From Vibrio albus (lineage in GTDB: Bacteria > Pseudomonadota > Gammaproteobacteria > Enterobacterales > Vibrionaceae): DNA of 64,000 nt. Of the stretch, positions 50,836 through 59,166 are shown piece by piece. Location: assembly GCF_003144035.1 (NCBI RefSeq), contig NZ_QFWT01000001.1:682001-746000 (forward strand), in the 5' to 3' direction. Made by a program: the position numbers and the translations under genes. Under the pieces are notes generated by a model that had not been told where the DNA came from, ran no database searches, and worked only from the letters and a program-made list of their open reading frames with translations. Each line of letters opens with the position of its first letter. The stretch's first letter is position 1.

Positions 50836-52524
50836 ATGGATCTTATCCTCTCTCTTCTTCAGCAAATGAGTGTTTACTTAGTACTGGCTTATATGCTGAG
50901 CAAGACCCCTGTCTTCCTGCCTCTTCTCAGTATCTCTTCCCGGAGAGATCATAAACTGGCCTGTTATGTGCTGTTCTCCCTCTTCTGTATCATGGGGACC
51001 TACTTTGGCCTGAATATTAATGATGCCATCGCCAATACCAGAGCCATTGGGGCAGTAATGGGAGGCCTGTTTGGCGGACCTGTAGTAGGGTTTGCCGTCG
51101 GGTTTACCGGAGGCATCCACCGCTATACTCTCGGAGGTTTCACCGACGTAGCCTGTGCGATATCAACAACCGCGGAGGGGATTATTGGCGGCCTGCTGCA
51201 CAGCTATCTGGTCAAACAGAATAAAACAGAAAAACTATTCAACCCCGCAGTCGTTTTCTCCGTTACCCTGTTCGCTGAAGTAATACAAATGCTGATCATA
51301 CTGGTCGTCGCCAAACCGTTTACTCAGGCTTATACGCTGGTATCCGCGATTGCCGCACCAATGATTATTTCTAATTCTGTCGGAGCCACCCTGTTTATGA
51401 GCATCCTTCAGGACAGAAAAACCATCTTCGAAAAGTACTCCGCCACTTTTTCCCGCCGGGCACTGACCATAGCGGAGCGTTCTGTAGGGATACTCAGTGA
51501 TGGCTTTAATTCCGTCAATGCGAAGAAAATAGCCCGAATTGTGTATGAAGAAACTAATGTAGGTGCCGTTGCCATTACCGATCGGGAGAAGATCCTTGCT
51601 TTCATTGGTATCGGTGATGACCACCATAAACCGGACACGCCTATTTCGTCGCAGTGCACCCTGAATTCGATGAATAACAATCGGATCATCTATCTGGATG
51701 GTAAGGAAAACCCGTATCAATGCTCGATTTCATCCAGCTGTAAACTAGGCTCGGTTCTCATTATTCCACTACGAGCCGGCGATCAGGTCGTGGGTAGTAT
51801 CAAACTCTATGAACCCAGAAGAAAGCTGCTTTCGACCATAAATATGTCGATGGCCGAAGGTATCGCCCAGCTTCTTTCCAGCCAGATACTGTATGGCAAC
51901 TATCAGCAACAGCAAATGCTCCTGTCTCAGGCGGAAATCAAGCTGTTGCACGCTCAGATAAATCCCCATTTTCTGTTTAATGCCCTGAACACAATCAGCG
52001 CGGTTATCCGCAGAGACCCGGATAAAGCCCGGGAGCTTATCCAGCATCTGTCTTACTTCTTTCGTAGTAACCTGAAGCAGAATATTGACACCGTGCCCCT
52101 TAAAGAAGAGCTGGCACATGTGAATGCCTACCTGACAATAGAACGCGCCCGCTTTGCTGACCGGCTGGAGGTCGAAGTAGACATAGATGAAAACATAATG
52201 GACAGAAACCTGCCCAGTTTCACGCTCCAGCCTCTGGTTGAAAATGCCATTAAACACGGTATTTCACAGCTCTTAAGCGGTGGTGTCATTAAAATCTACA
52301 GTCGGGCCGTTGGTCGGGGAACGGAAATTGTTGTTGAAGACAATGCCGGTACCTATGAAGAACCCGATGACAATCATACCGGTCTGGGCATGCAGATTGT
52401 GAGCAAGCGCCTGACTAACTATTTCGGCAACGACGTACCCCTAAAAACAGAATATAAAAAGAATCAATTTACCCGGATGAGCTTTATCATCCCATCCCAG
52501 AACACCACAAAAGCAACGCAATAA
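50836..52524 (+). CDS. btsS: LytS-type sensor histidine kinase BtsS (pyruvate sensor)
   Basis: Membrane kinase with a 5TM-LYT sensor domain (about 1-195), a GAF-like domain (about 215-350) and a His_kinase/HATPase module. It is 562 aa (E. coli BtsS 561). The phospho-acceptor His378 lies in INPHFLFNALNTISAV and the ATP-binding N-box is LVENAIKHG. Pyruvate-contacting residues reported for E. coli BtsS (Arg72, Arg99, Cys110, Ser113) line up as Arg69, Arg96, Cys107 and Ser110, a constant offset of three. The partner regulator follows 9 bp downstream. The paralogue YpdA is the main alternative. Confidence 0.85.
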   Translation: MDLILSLLQQMSVYLVLAYMLSKTPVFLPLLSISSRRDHKLACYVLFSLFCIMGTYFGLNINDAIANTRAIGAVMGGLFGGPVVGFAVGFTGGIHRYTLGGFTDVACAISTTAEGIIGGLLHSYLVKQNKTEKLFNPAVVFSVTLFAEVIQMLIILVVAKPFTQAYTLVSAIAAPMIISNSVGATLFMSILQDRKTIFEKYSATFSRRALTIAERSVGILSDGFNSVNAKKIARIVYEETNVGAVAITDREKILAFIGIGDDHHKPDTPISSQCTLNSMNNNRIIYLDGKENPYQCSISSSCKLGSVLIIPLRAGDQVVGSIKLYEPRRKLLSTINMSMAEGIAQLLSSQILYGNYQQQQMLLSQAEIKLLHAQINPHFLFNALNTISAVIRRDPDKARELIQHLSYFFRSNLKQNIDTVPLKEELAHVNAYLTIERARFADRLEVEVDIDENIMDRNLPSFTLQPLVENAIKHGISQLLSGGVIKIYSRAVGRGTEIVVEDNAGTYEEPDDNHTGLGMQIVSKRLTNYFGNDVPLKTEYKKNQFTRMSFIIPSQNTTKATQ

Positions 52525-52533
52525 AGGCTTATT

Positions 52534-53259
52534 ATGCTGACAGCATTAGTTATTGATGATGAACTCCTCGCCCGCGAGGAGCTTATCGAATTATTACATG
52601 AAACAGGAAGTATTCAGGTAGTCGGTGAAGCAGGCAATGCCATTGAAGGGCTGAAAAAAATCAATGCTATTAAGCCTGATGTGGTATTTCTGGATATCCA
52701 AATGCCACAGTTAAGTGGCATCGACCTTCTGACCATGATGGATCCCGACACTATGCCCATGGTGGTCTTTGTCACCGCTTTTGATCAATACGCCATTCAG
52801 GCGTTTGAAGACAATGCGTTTGACTACCTGCTCAAGCCCGTCGAACCGGAACGACTGAATAAAACCGTCTGTCGCCTTATCAAGCAGCATAAAAAAGAGT
52901 TACAGCCGCAGGATATGTCAGCCCTCACCACGAACCAACTGGAGCAAATCCCTTGCTCTGGGCATAACCGCATCATGCTCGTGCCTGCAGAGGAGGTTGA
53001 ATGCGCCTTCAGCGACATCAGCGGTGTTCATATCCGCACCGGAGAACAAACCGCGACGACACAGCTAACCCTAAAAACGCTGGAAGAAAAAACCGCCCTG
53101 CTCCGCTGCCATCGCCAGTATCTGGTGAACCTCAAGACAATCAAAGAGATAAAACTGCTGGAAAACGGCCTGGCTGAAATTATCAGCCTGAATCATCACA
53201 TCATTCCTGTCAGCCGCCGGCATTTAAAGGAGCTGAAGGAGACGCTGGGGATTGGGTGA
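52534..53259 (+). CDS. btsR: LytTR response regulator BtsR
   Basis: Response regulator of 241 aa (E. coli BtsR 239). Receiver domain 1-120 with acidic pocket Asp8-Asp9, phospho-acceptor Asp54 (VVFLDIQMPQLSG) and the switch Thr/Lys region (VFVTAFDQYAIQAFEDNAFDYLLKP). The C-terminal LytTR DNA-binding domain is about 140-241 (LRCHRQYLVNLKTIKEI). It directly follows btsS. The CstA-family gene at 62877 carries a matching site. Confidence 0.88.
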   Translation: MLTALVIDDELLAREELIELLHETGSIQVVGEAGNAIEGLKKINAIKPDVVFLDIQMPQLSGIDLLTMMDPDTMPMVVFVTAFDQYAIQAFEDNAFDYLLKPVEPERLNKTVCRLIKQHKKELQPQDMSALTTNQLEQIPCSGHNRIMLVPAEEVECAFSDISGVHIRTGEQTATTQLTLKTLEEKTALLRCHRQYLVNLKTIKEIKLLENGLAEIISLNHHIIPVSRRHLKELKETLGIG

Positions 53260-53289
53260 TAAAACATATTTACCGCAGTCTGCTCTCTG

Positions 53290-53316
53290 CTCGTTCCCAC
53301 GGTTCCCGTGGGAATG
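53290..53316. repeat. REP-like palindrome after btsR
   Basis: CTCGTTCCCACGG-TTC-CCGTGGGAATG: arms TTCCCACGG/CCGTGGGAA pair perfectly. It is a member of the family at 1641, 19777, 19995 and 32614. The rest of 53260-53660 is AT-rich with no gene; its last part probably holds the promoter and long leader of the csp-like remnant. Confidence 0.75.
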
Positions 53317-53660
53317 TATACCAGGGTGAAACTTATCCTATCTCTTAAGCTGTTCTATAATTGCTTCATGTAGCTCGTTTTTGAACATTTTCAGTTAGAG
53401 CATCCCTTTTAACGTTACGGATTTGGATACACACAAGCAAATGTTTAAAAATAAATCTGGCTATTATTTAAACACTACGTATACTCACTCCTGGCTCTTA
53501 AGAAAGAGTTGTTAATGTTACATTTAGTATAAGTTTCTTCTCAGATAATTTTCGATTTCCTTCGTTTAAGCAACTGCGTCAAATTTTTTCTTCATATACC
53601 ATTCAATAGCTTGTGTTATCAGCCAAATTAATCTTATTGTAAATTTATTAAAAATTAGAG

Positions 53661-53867
53661 GTTAAAGTAACTGACTCAGTAAAATGGTTCAACGAAACTA
53701 AAGGTTTTGGTTTTATTACTCAAGACAATGGTGGTAAAGATGTATTCGTTCACTTTAACGCGATTGTTTCTGACGGATTTAAAACGCTGGCTGAAGGTCA
53801 GAGAGAGAGGTTTAGTGTTGAACTGGGTCAGAAAGGCCCGCAAGCAACACAAGTCTCTGCTCTGTAA
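53661..53867 (+). pseudogene. Cold-shock protein gene lacking a start codon
   Basis: Reading from 53661 gives a full cold-shock domain ([38 protein letters not shown]) ending at TAA 53865-53867 with no frameshift. Upstream in frame there is a TAA at 53649 and then no ATG, GTG or TTG before the conserved SVKWF. AGAGG at 53656-53660 looks like the ribosome-binding site, so a start codon near 53669 seems lost. RNP1 (KGFGFI) and RNP2 (DVFVHF) are intact; ERF replaces the usual VSF. The alternatives are a very rare start codon such as GTA, or a sequencing error. Confidence 0.7.
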
Positions 53868-53990
53868 CTATAAAGCATGAGATGGTGCTATTAATGTATA
53901 GTGCCTTTAAAAAACATCTTCCTATATTTCAGTTAACCTTTACTTAGTACATTACAGGATAACTACATCCAACTACCCATAAGGAACTTC

Positions 53991-54074
53991 ATGTCTAGAA
54001 GAACACCCCGACAAATACACTGGTATCAATTAGCACGTGATAAGAAGTCACTAAAGAGAAACCGTAACGAATGA
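53991..54074 (+). CDS. Tiny basic ORF, unrecognised (27 aa)
   Basis: Starts ATGTCTAGAAGAACACC with AAGGA five bases upstream and encodes 27 residues rich in Arg and Lys (MSRRTPRQIHWYQ... ending KRNRNE). Its stop overlaps the next start as ATGA, so the two are probably translationally coupled. No family is recognised. A good ribosome-binding site and coupling are the only support. Confidence 0.5.
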   Translation: MSRRTPRQIHWYQLARDKKSLKRNRNE

Positions 54075-54298
54075 TTAAAATTGAGTTCAACTTAGAACAA
54101 GAACATATACGTTGGTTCGCAGAAATGCATCAACTAAACAGTGACATTTTAAGACGACACATTCTACCAAAAATCAGGTCTGGTTCTTATTCCATTGACA
54201 TTGATTACTGCGAAAAAACCAACTCTGGAATTATTCTGTCTAACTTAGGTCATAGAGTTGGAAGTCTAACAGTCTTTGATACGCAATCAATCAAATAA
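54071..54298 (+). CDS. Small hypothetical protein (75 aa)
   Basis: Begins in the ATGA overlap with the preceding 27-aa ORF and encodes 75 residues (MIKIEFNLEQEHIRWFAEMH...). No signal peptide, membrane helix or known motif is seen. The middle has a basic patch (ILRRHILPKIRSGSYS). It lies between a csp pseudogene and an intact csp gene in AT-rich DNA, so an accessory origin is likely. The function is unknown. Confidence 0.6.
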   Translation: MIKIEFNLEQEHIRWFAEMHQLNSDILRRHILPKIRSGSYSIDIDYCEKTNSGIILSNLGHRVGSLTVFDTQSIK

Positions 54299-54330
54299 TA
54301 ATATTGATTTCCATATAAATGGTAATGAAC

Positions 54331-54471
54331 ATGGCTAAAAAAATAACGAAAAAAGCTGAAACAAAAAACTTTGCTCAAAAGGTGAAAGAACAACTAACTG
54401 AGCACCAAACTCGCAAGAAAATTGAAGACATTCATGAGCAAAGAACGTTTGAAAAACTGTTTGAAATATAA
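54331..54471 (+). CDS. Small charged hypothetical protein (46 aa)
   Basis: Encodes 46 residues, strongly charged and probably helical (MAKKITKKAETKNFAQKVKE... ending FEKLFEI). An in-frame ATG two codons upstream (54325) is an alternative; neither start has a strong ribosome-binding site. It lies 32 bp after the 75-aa ORF, suggesting one small operon. The family is not recognised. Confidence 0.45.
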   Translation: MAKKITKKAETKNFAQKVKEQLTEHQTRKKIEDIHEQRTFEKLFEI

Positions 54472-54711
54472 TGTTTTTAAATTTACATACGGCCGTTAAT
54501 GCTTAACAAGTTTTGTTTATTTTTCAAACAACACTTGACTTTAATTTTATATTCTATAAAGTATCTCTCAGCAAGAAAAAGCCTTCTGTTTACATTCTCC
54601 ATTTCGTTGTTTTATTCATAACACCTCGCTCTGTAGTTTTTAAGTTTTAGTCTGTTTTACGCTATTCAAGCCTATAAAGGCAATCTAACATTGTAATTAC
54701 AGGATATAATT
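54472..54711 (+). promoter_or_regulatory. Long AT-rich leader of the intact csp gene
   Basis: 240 bp without a gene. Cold-shock mRNAs of the cspA family typically have long structured 5' leaders, and this stretch fits in length and composition. ACAGGATATAATT precedes the ATG. No defined cold-box was identified. Confidence 0.4.
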
Positions 54712-54918
54712 ATGTCTAAAGTTAAAGGTACCGTTAAGTGGTTCAACGAATCTAAAGGTTTTGGCTTCATCGAGCAAGAATCTGGTCCAGATGTATTCGC
54801 TCACTTTAGTGCTATTGCTAGTGAAGGTTTCAGAACCTTAGCCGAAGGCCAGAGAGTAGAGTTTACTGTAACTCAAGGCAAAAAAGGCCCGAACGCAGAA
54901 AATATTGTAGCAATTTAA
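54712..54918 (+). CDS. Cold-shock domain protein (CspA/CspE family)
   Basis: Single-stranded RNA/DNA chaperone of 68 aa. RNP1 KGFGFIEQ and RNP2 DVFAHFSAI are intact, and the C-terminal [13 protein letters not shown] is typical. The sequence [21 protein letters not shown] is closer to the CspC/CspE type than to the neighbouring remnant. It is followed by a strong terminator. Confidence 0.93.
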   Translation: MSKVKGTVKWFNESKGFGFIEQESGPDVFAHFSAIASEGFRTLAEGQRVEFTVTQGKKGPNAENIVAI

Positions 54919-54966
54919 TTTACTATGAAGTTTTAGCTTTGATACAGCTTAATTAATATTTACCAG

Positions 54967-55000
54967 AATGGCAGCCTATAAGGGGCTGCCATTTTTATTT
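54967..55000. terminator. Terminator after csp, convergent with the GGDEF gene
   Basis: AATGGCAGCC-TATAAGG-GGCTGCCATTTTTATTTT gives a 9-bp stem and T-run on the plus strand. It abuts the stop of the minus-strand GGDEF gene. Confidence 0.85.
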
Positions 55001-55001
55001 T

Positions 55002-55856
55002 CTAACCATTCCCATGCCAAACTTTATAAGCAATATCATTCTTTTTATTTTTTTTCACTGAATACATTAGCTCATCTGCTATTTTTACTGCTTCACGAAC
55101 ATCTTCAGGTAGTGACTCAAATGTGACAAGACCAATACTAAAGCTTACGTCCCATTTTCTTCTGTTCATTCTTTCCTTGAGAGATTTTTCTGCTTTTAAA
55201 ATAGCACTTTTTGCTTCACCTTGTTCTGTTTCAGGAAATAGGCACACAAACTCGTCCCCACCAATTCTTGCAATGGTATCTGTAGCACGAAGAGACGAAA
55301 CCAAACTCTTGGATAGCTCAATCAACAACTTATCACCGGTATCATGCCCAAATGTATCGTTAATTTTCTTGAAATTATCAACATCAATATAGGCTAGTGA
55401 AAATTTATGCCCATATCTATTTGATCTGAGTATCTCATTAGCTATTTCTGCGTAAAAACTCCTTGAGCTGTGAAGACCTGTCAAAGTATCTGAATCTGCT
55501 GCTTCAACCTCAATTCCATGTACCTTCCTGAAGTTAGTGACTAAGATCGCTACAAATATATACACAACCAAAATAACTGCCACATCATAAGCAGATGAAG
55601 AATACTCGAAACCTATAAAATCGATATCTGCGCTCATTGCTAACATAGAAAGAGCTATTAGCATCGCTAAACCTATGCCAGTTTTGCTACTTCCATACCA
55701 ACTCGCGAGTAAGACAGGGATAACAAGCAAAGGTGTAAGGTCAGCGAACTCCTTCACTATGAATATCGCACAGAAGATAATGGCAATAACTATAATAGAT
55801 AGCCACCAAATCGAAGTCGGTTGCCTCTTATTAAGAATGTCAAAAATAGTTTTCAT
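55002..55856 (-). CDS. Membrane diguanylate cyclase (GGDEF)
   Basis: 284 aa. The N-terminal half has about four membrane helices (residues 17-110). The GGDEF domain starts at about 121 (DSDTLTGLHSSRSFYAEI), with the active loop GGDEF in ARIGGDEFVCLFPE and an I-site RxxD (RATD) five residues upstream, so it should make c-di-GMP and be product-inhibited. No known sensory domain is recognised in the membrane part. It lies in the accessory stretch next to the IS remnant and a second c-di-GMP gene. Confidence 0.9.
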   Translation of the reverse strand: MKTIFDILNKRQPTSIWWLSIIVIAIIFCAIFIVKEFADLTPLLVIPVLLASWYGSSKTGIGLAMLIALSMLAMSADIDFIGFEYSSSAYDVAVILVVYIFVAILVTNFRKVHGIEVEAADSDTLTGLHSSRSFYAEIANEILRSNRYGHKFSLAYIDVDNFKKINDTFGHDTGDKLLIELSKSLVSSLRATDTIARIGGDEFVCLFPETEQGEAKSAILKAEKSLKERMNRRKWDVSFSIGLVTFESLPEDVREAVKIADELMYSVKKNKKNDIAYKVWHGNG

Positions 55857-56034
55857 TACTAATAATGTATACTCTTGTGCTGTGGTTACCCATTGTCCGG
55901 AGCCTGATATTTAAATACATAATCGTTATCACAGCATATCGGCTCTCACAGATCTGAAAGATTAAAGCAGTCTATCTTAACCATAGACACATGAGGATAA
56001 TTGAGTCAAGCAAGAAACAATAGAATAATCATTA

Positions 56035-56750
56035 GGGTGTGTTGATCTTTGCTGTACATATTTCAGTCAGCAATATATCGGCAGCCACATTATAGTAAGC
56101 ACCAGTGATACCATACTGGCGTAATTTCTCGCTAGCTTGTCATATCTTGTTGATATTGAACGAAAGTGTTTTATCCTTGCAAAAGCATTTTCAACCAAAT
56201 GTCGATATTTATATAGGCACCAATCTACACTTTCTTTGGCCTTCGGATAATTCAAAGTAGATTGGCAAACCATCACTATCAACGACCAAATGAATTTTGT
56301 TGAATTACCGCTGCGACTCTTTCTAATGCACTCACTATCTGATGTCGCCGCACCTGCGCTATGTTGGTGAGCTTTGACTATCGAACCATCAGAAAAAACC
56401 CAATCGTAGTCAGATAGTTTTTCTAACTTATTGAATAGATGAGTTAATAAGCCTTTCTTCGACCATAAATTGAATCGGCGATAAACGGTGCCCCAGTCAC
56501 CAAACTCACGGGTAGATCACGCCAGGGAATACCTGTTCGCAATCGATAAAGAATACCTTCAACGGTCATTCTATATTCAGGTTTATTATAAATGCGGCCA
56601 GTGCTCATCATTATTTGAAGTAGTTTTTCCCACCGCTTATCAGTTAGCATTAGTCTCGGCATAGTTCTGGGTTACTTTTTTACTTTTGGCGAAACAAATT
56701 TATAACGCCTTACCATGCCACTCAAAAATCCATCACGAAAGATCACGCCC
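56035..56750 (-). mobile_element. Decayed IS5-family element (IS427-like), 716 bp
   Basis: Imperfect terminal inverted repeats: left GGGTGTGTTGATCTTTGC, right (inward) GGGCGTGATCTTTCG. A TA dinucleotide flanks both ends (56033-56034 and 56751-56752), consistent with a TA target duplication. The inside encodes a broken transposase read on the minus strand. Its length is below the roughly 850 bp I expect of this group because of an internal deletion. The right end lies inside the last codons of the adjacent PAS-GGDEF-EAL gene. Confidence 0.85.
56067..56662 (-). pseudogene. IS5-family transposase, frameshifted and internally deleted
   Basis: The N-terminal part (MPRLMLTDKRWEKLLQIM, then RMTVEGILYRLRTGIPWRDLP) reads to about 56512, where one base appears missing. 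The next frame gives EFGDWGTVYRRFNLWSKKG and VFSDGSIVKAHQHSAGA with the first catalytic Asp. A second single-base loss near 56295 and a deletion after a GLPIYFELSEGQ-like segment follow. The C-terminal part CLYKYRHLVENAFARIKHFR, with the last catalytic Glu, then reads to TGA at 56067. No active enzyme can be made. Confidence 0.85.
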
Positions 56751-58601
56751 TAGTGACCGGCTGCAGAAATTATTAACCATTTCTAGAAGGTCATTGCCTA
56801 AGTTGCTTTTATAATCAACAGGAGGAAATACTTTATCGACAGGTAATGGCTTAGAAAAATAATATCCTTGTGCCACATCACAACCCAGAGACATAAGCTG
56901 GCTTAACTGCGCTTTCGTTTCAACCCCTTCAGCGATAACTGACAGCCCTAAATTATGGCCCAGCTCGATAATCGACTTGACGATGGCTTTATCATGAACA
57001 TCCGTCGTTATGTTGTTTATAAAGGACCTGTCAATTTTTAAGGTGTTGGCTTTAAGCCGTTTAAGATAAGCCAGTGACGAGTAGCCTGTACCAAAATCAT
57101 CAATAGAGATTGTGAACCCCGCCTTTCTAAGCTTACAAAATAACGCCATCACGCGTTCAGGGTCGCTAATCAACAGTGATTCAGTCACCTCTAACTCAAT
57201 CATCGAGGGACAGATGTTTTCTTTATAAAGAATCAAAAGCATATTCTCAAAAAAGGCTTGATTCTCTATCTGTTGCACTGAAATATTAATGGCAATGCAG
57301 CCGAAAAAAGATTTTTGCTCCGCTTCCCACACTTTGAGTTGCCGGCAGACTTCGGTTAGCACCCAGTTGCCGATAGATGTCATCTTCTTTTGCTTTTCAG
57401 CGATAGGAATAAATTCAGCAGGGCTCACTAATCCCAATTCCGGATCATCCCACCGAATCAATGCTTCCATGCTCCTAATTTGTCCCGTTTTCAGGTCTAT
57501 TTTCGGCTGATAAACCAGAAACAACTGGTTTTCCTGTACAGCCAAGTCAAGCTTTCTCGCCAGCTCAAATTCTCTGCTGTATTTCGTACTCAACACCTTA
57601 GTGTACGGCGTATAGCTGCGACCAAAAGATTTGCCGTCATACATAGCCAGATCAGCCCGAATAAGTATCTTCCGGATAGAGAGTCCGTCAATAGGCCATG
57701 TGGCGGAACCGATACTGGCCCCCAGAAAATTTTCTTTATCATCAACCACTATTGGTAATTTGAACAAGCGGGAGAGTCTGTTTGCCAATAGAGCCGTACT
57801 TTCACTATTCGCTTTTTTATGTAAAACGACAAATTCATCACCACCGATTCTCGCAAGAAAATCACCCAGCGGTATGATTTCTTCGATACGTTTAGCAATG
57901 ATTTGCAATGCCTTATCGCCAGCGAGATGCCCGTAGGTGTCGTTAAGTTCTTTAAATCGATTAAGATCGATGAACAAAATAGAAAAATGATTTTCTTCCA
58001 CCCTAGGCAAATCCGTCAGCCTGCCTACTTCTTCTAAAAAATAAGCCCGGTTAGGTACGCTGGTAAGGCTATCGAAATGTGTCAACTTCTGAACGCTTTT
58101 TTCTGCCTCTTTTTGCGCAGTGATATCTTTTTTCTCGGTAAGAAAACAGACTATCTCACCCCGGGTATTCGTGATGGGAGATATGACGGCTTCTTCAATA
58201 TATTCGCGGCCATTGCGGTGAACGTTGATAAACTCGCCTTTCCATTGCTCTTTCGCCTTCAACTTACGGAACATAGCCCGATAGCTTTTTTTCGGTATTT
58301 TATCCGACTTCAGAATACAGGGGATTTTTCCAACCACCTCGTCATAGGTATAGCCGCTTAACTGCTCATATTTTTTATTCACATATACGATACGCTTACG
58401 ATCATCAGTGATAACCACAGCATTCGAACTCTGATTAACAATGGAGAAAAAGAGTGAGTATTTTTCATCCAATGCCATATCCGTGATGGTGCAGTTACGG
58501 ATACTGGATGACTGCAGCGATGGTATTAATTCTATGTTTCCACAAACAACGTCCATGAGTTTAGATTTAAAGGAGACATTAGAATCATTCGACATTTCCA
58601 T
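56733..58601 (-). CDS. PAS-GGDEF-EAL c-di-GMP protein with IS-derived C-terminus
   Basis: 622 aa, no membrane helix seen. PAS domain about 48-165 (IVNQSSNAVVITDDRKRIVYVNKKYEQLSGYTYDEVVG), GGDEF about 175-335 with intact GGDEF (ARIGGDEFVVLHKK) but PLGD in place of the RxxD I-site, and EAL about 350-600 with MEALIRWDD, EVTES, DDFGTGYSSL, KIDRSFI and VIAEGVET all kept, so both cyclase and phosphodiesterase activity are possible. The last five residues (GRDLS) and stop codon come from the end of the IS element; without it the frame would run to another TGA 8 codons past Leu. Confidence 0.9.
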   Translation of the reverse strand: MEMSNDSNVSFKSKLMDVVCGNIELIPSLQSSSIRNCTITDMALDEKYSLFFSIVNQSSNAVVITDDRKRIVYVNKKYEQLSGYTYDEVVGKIPCILKSDKIPKKSYRAMFRKLKAKEQWKGEFINVHRNGREYIEEAVISPITNTRGEIVCFLTEKKDITAQKEAEKSVQKLTHFDSLTSVPNRAYFLEEVGRLTDLPRVEENHFSILFIDLNRFKELNDTYGHLAGDKALQIIAKRIEEIIPLGDFLARIGGDEFVVLHKKANSESTALLANRLSRLFKLPIVVDDKENFLGASIGSATWPIDGLSIRKILIRADLAMYDGKSFGRSYTPYTKVLSTKYSREFELARKLDLAVQENQLFLVYQPKIDLKTGQIRSMEALIRWDDPELGLVSPAEFIPIAEKQKKMTSIGNWVLTEVCRQLKVWEAEQKSFFGCIAINISVQQIENQAFFENMLLILYKENICPSMIELEVTESLLISDPERVMALFCKLRKAGFTISIDDFGTGYSSLAYLKRLKANTLKIDRSFINNITTDVHDKAIVKSIIELGHNLGLSVIAEGVETKAQLSQLMSLGCDVAQGYYFSKPLPVDKVFPPVDYKSNLGNDLLEMVNNFCSRSLGRDLS

Positions 58602-58934
58602 ATTGTGTTCTCTGTTCTTTCGTTAGTATGCGTGTCCTTTCCGCATCTGGGCGATAACGCCACTAATATCATTGTTCTAATTATTTTTGGTATAGGTAAA
58701 GCACTGAACACGGCCATGCCACACATATCGATCCAAACAGACCAATCTTCAGGCATGTAATGCATTGCAGAAACAAAACAGAGAGGAGACAGGCAATAAA
58801 CAGGCCAGCCACTGAATGAAGCTAACCAGCTTGATTCTTAAGCTTTTAATAGAAGGTTTATTTAAACCCTCACCATTAGCGCACCACCTTTACGCAAATA
58901 ATCCGCTATCGCCCCCTTTAGGTGCAGAACAAAA

Positions 58935-59084
58935 TTAAAAACTAACGGAAAAATAAAGATCAAGATATAAAACCAAAACACAGTCTGGTGTTGGTAATAA
59001 TTCAAGAGCCGTTGAATACCCCAACACCCATTCCTTTTCTTTGAGCGATAAATCAGAACAATTCACTCCCTCCCGGACTATCAT
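58935..59084 (-). CDS. Possible 49-aa ORF between nagZ and the c-di-GMP gene
   Basis: An open frame of 49 codons (MIVREGVNCSDLSLKEKEW... ending LYFSVSF) is the longest plausible frame I see in the 565-bp gap 58602-59166. GGATGATC upstream is a weak ribosome-binding site. No family is recognised, and it could be random or the tail of a lost gene. The rest of the gap shows nothing definable except the GAAAAAA repeat. Confidence 0.2.
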   Translation of the reverse strand: MIVREGVNCSDLSLKEKEWVLGYSTALELLPTPDCVLVLYLDLYFSVSF

Positions 59085-59115
59085 CCGATCATCCAGGCGA
59101 AGAGCATATCAAATA

Positions 59116-59157
59116 GAAAAAAGAAAAAAGAAAAAAGAAAAAAGAAAAAAGAAAAAA
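59116..59157. repeat. Six tandem copies of GAAAAAA after nagZ
   Basis: Exact 7-bp units begin at 59116, 59123, 59130, 59137, 59144 and 59151, ending 9 bp before the nagZ stop codon. On the nagZ RNA strand this is six blocks of U6C, which may act in transcript release. It is a likely site of slippage. Confidence 0.95.
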
Positions 59158-59166
59158 GAGAGGGTG

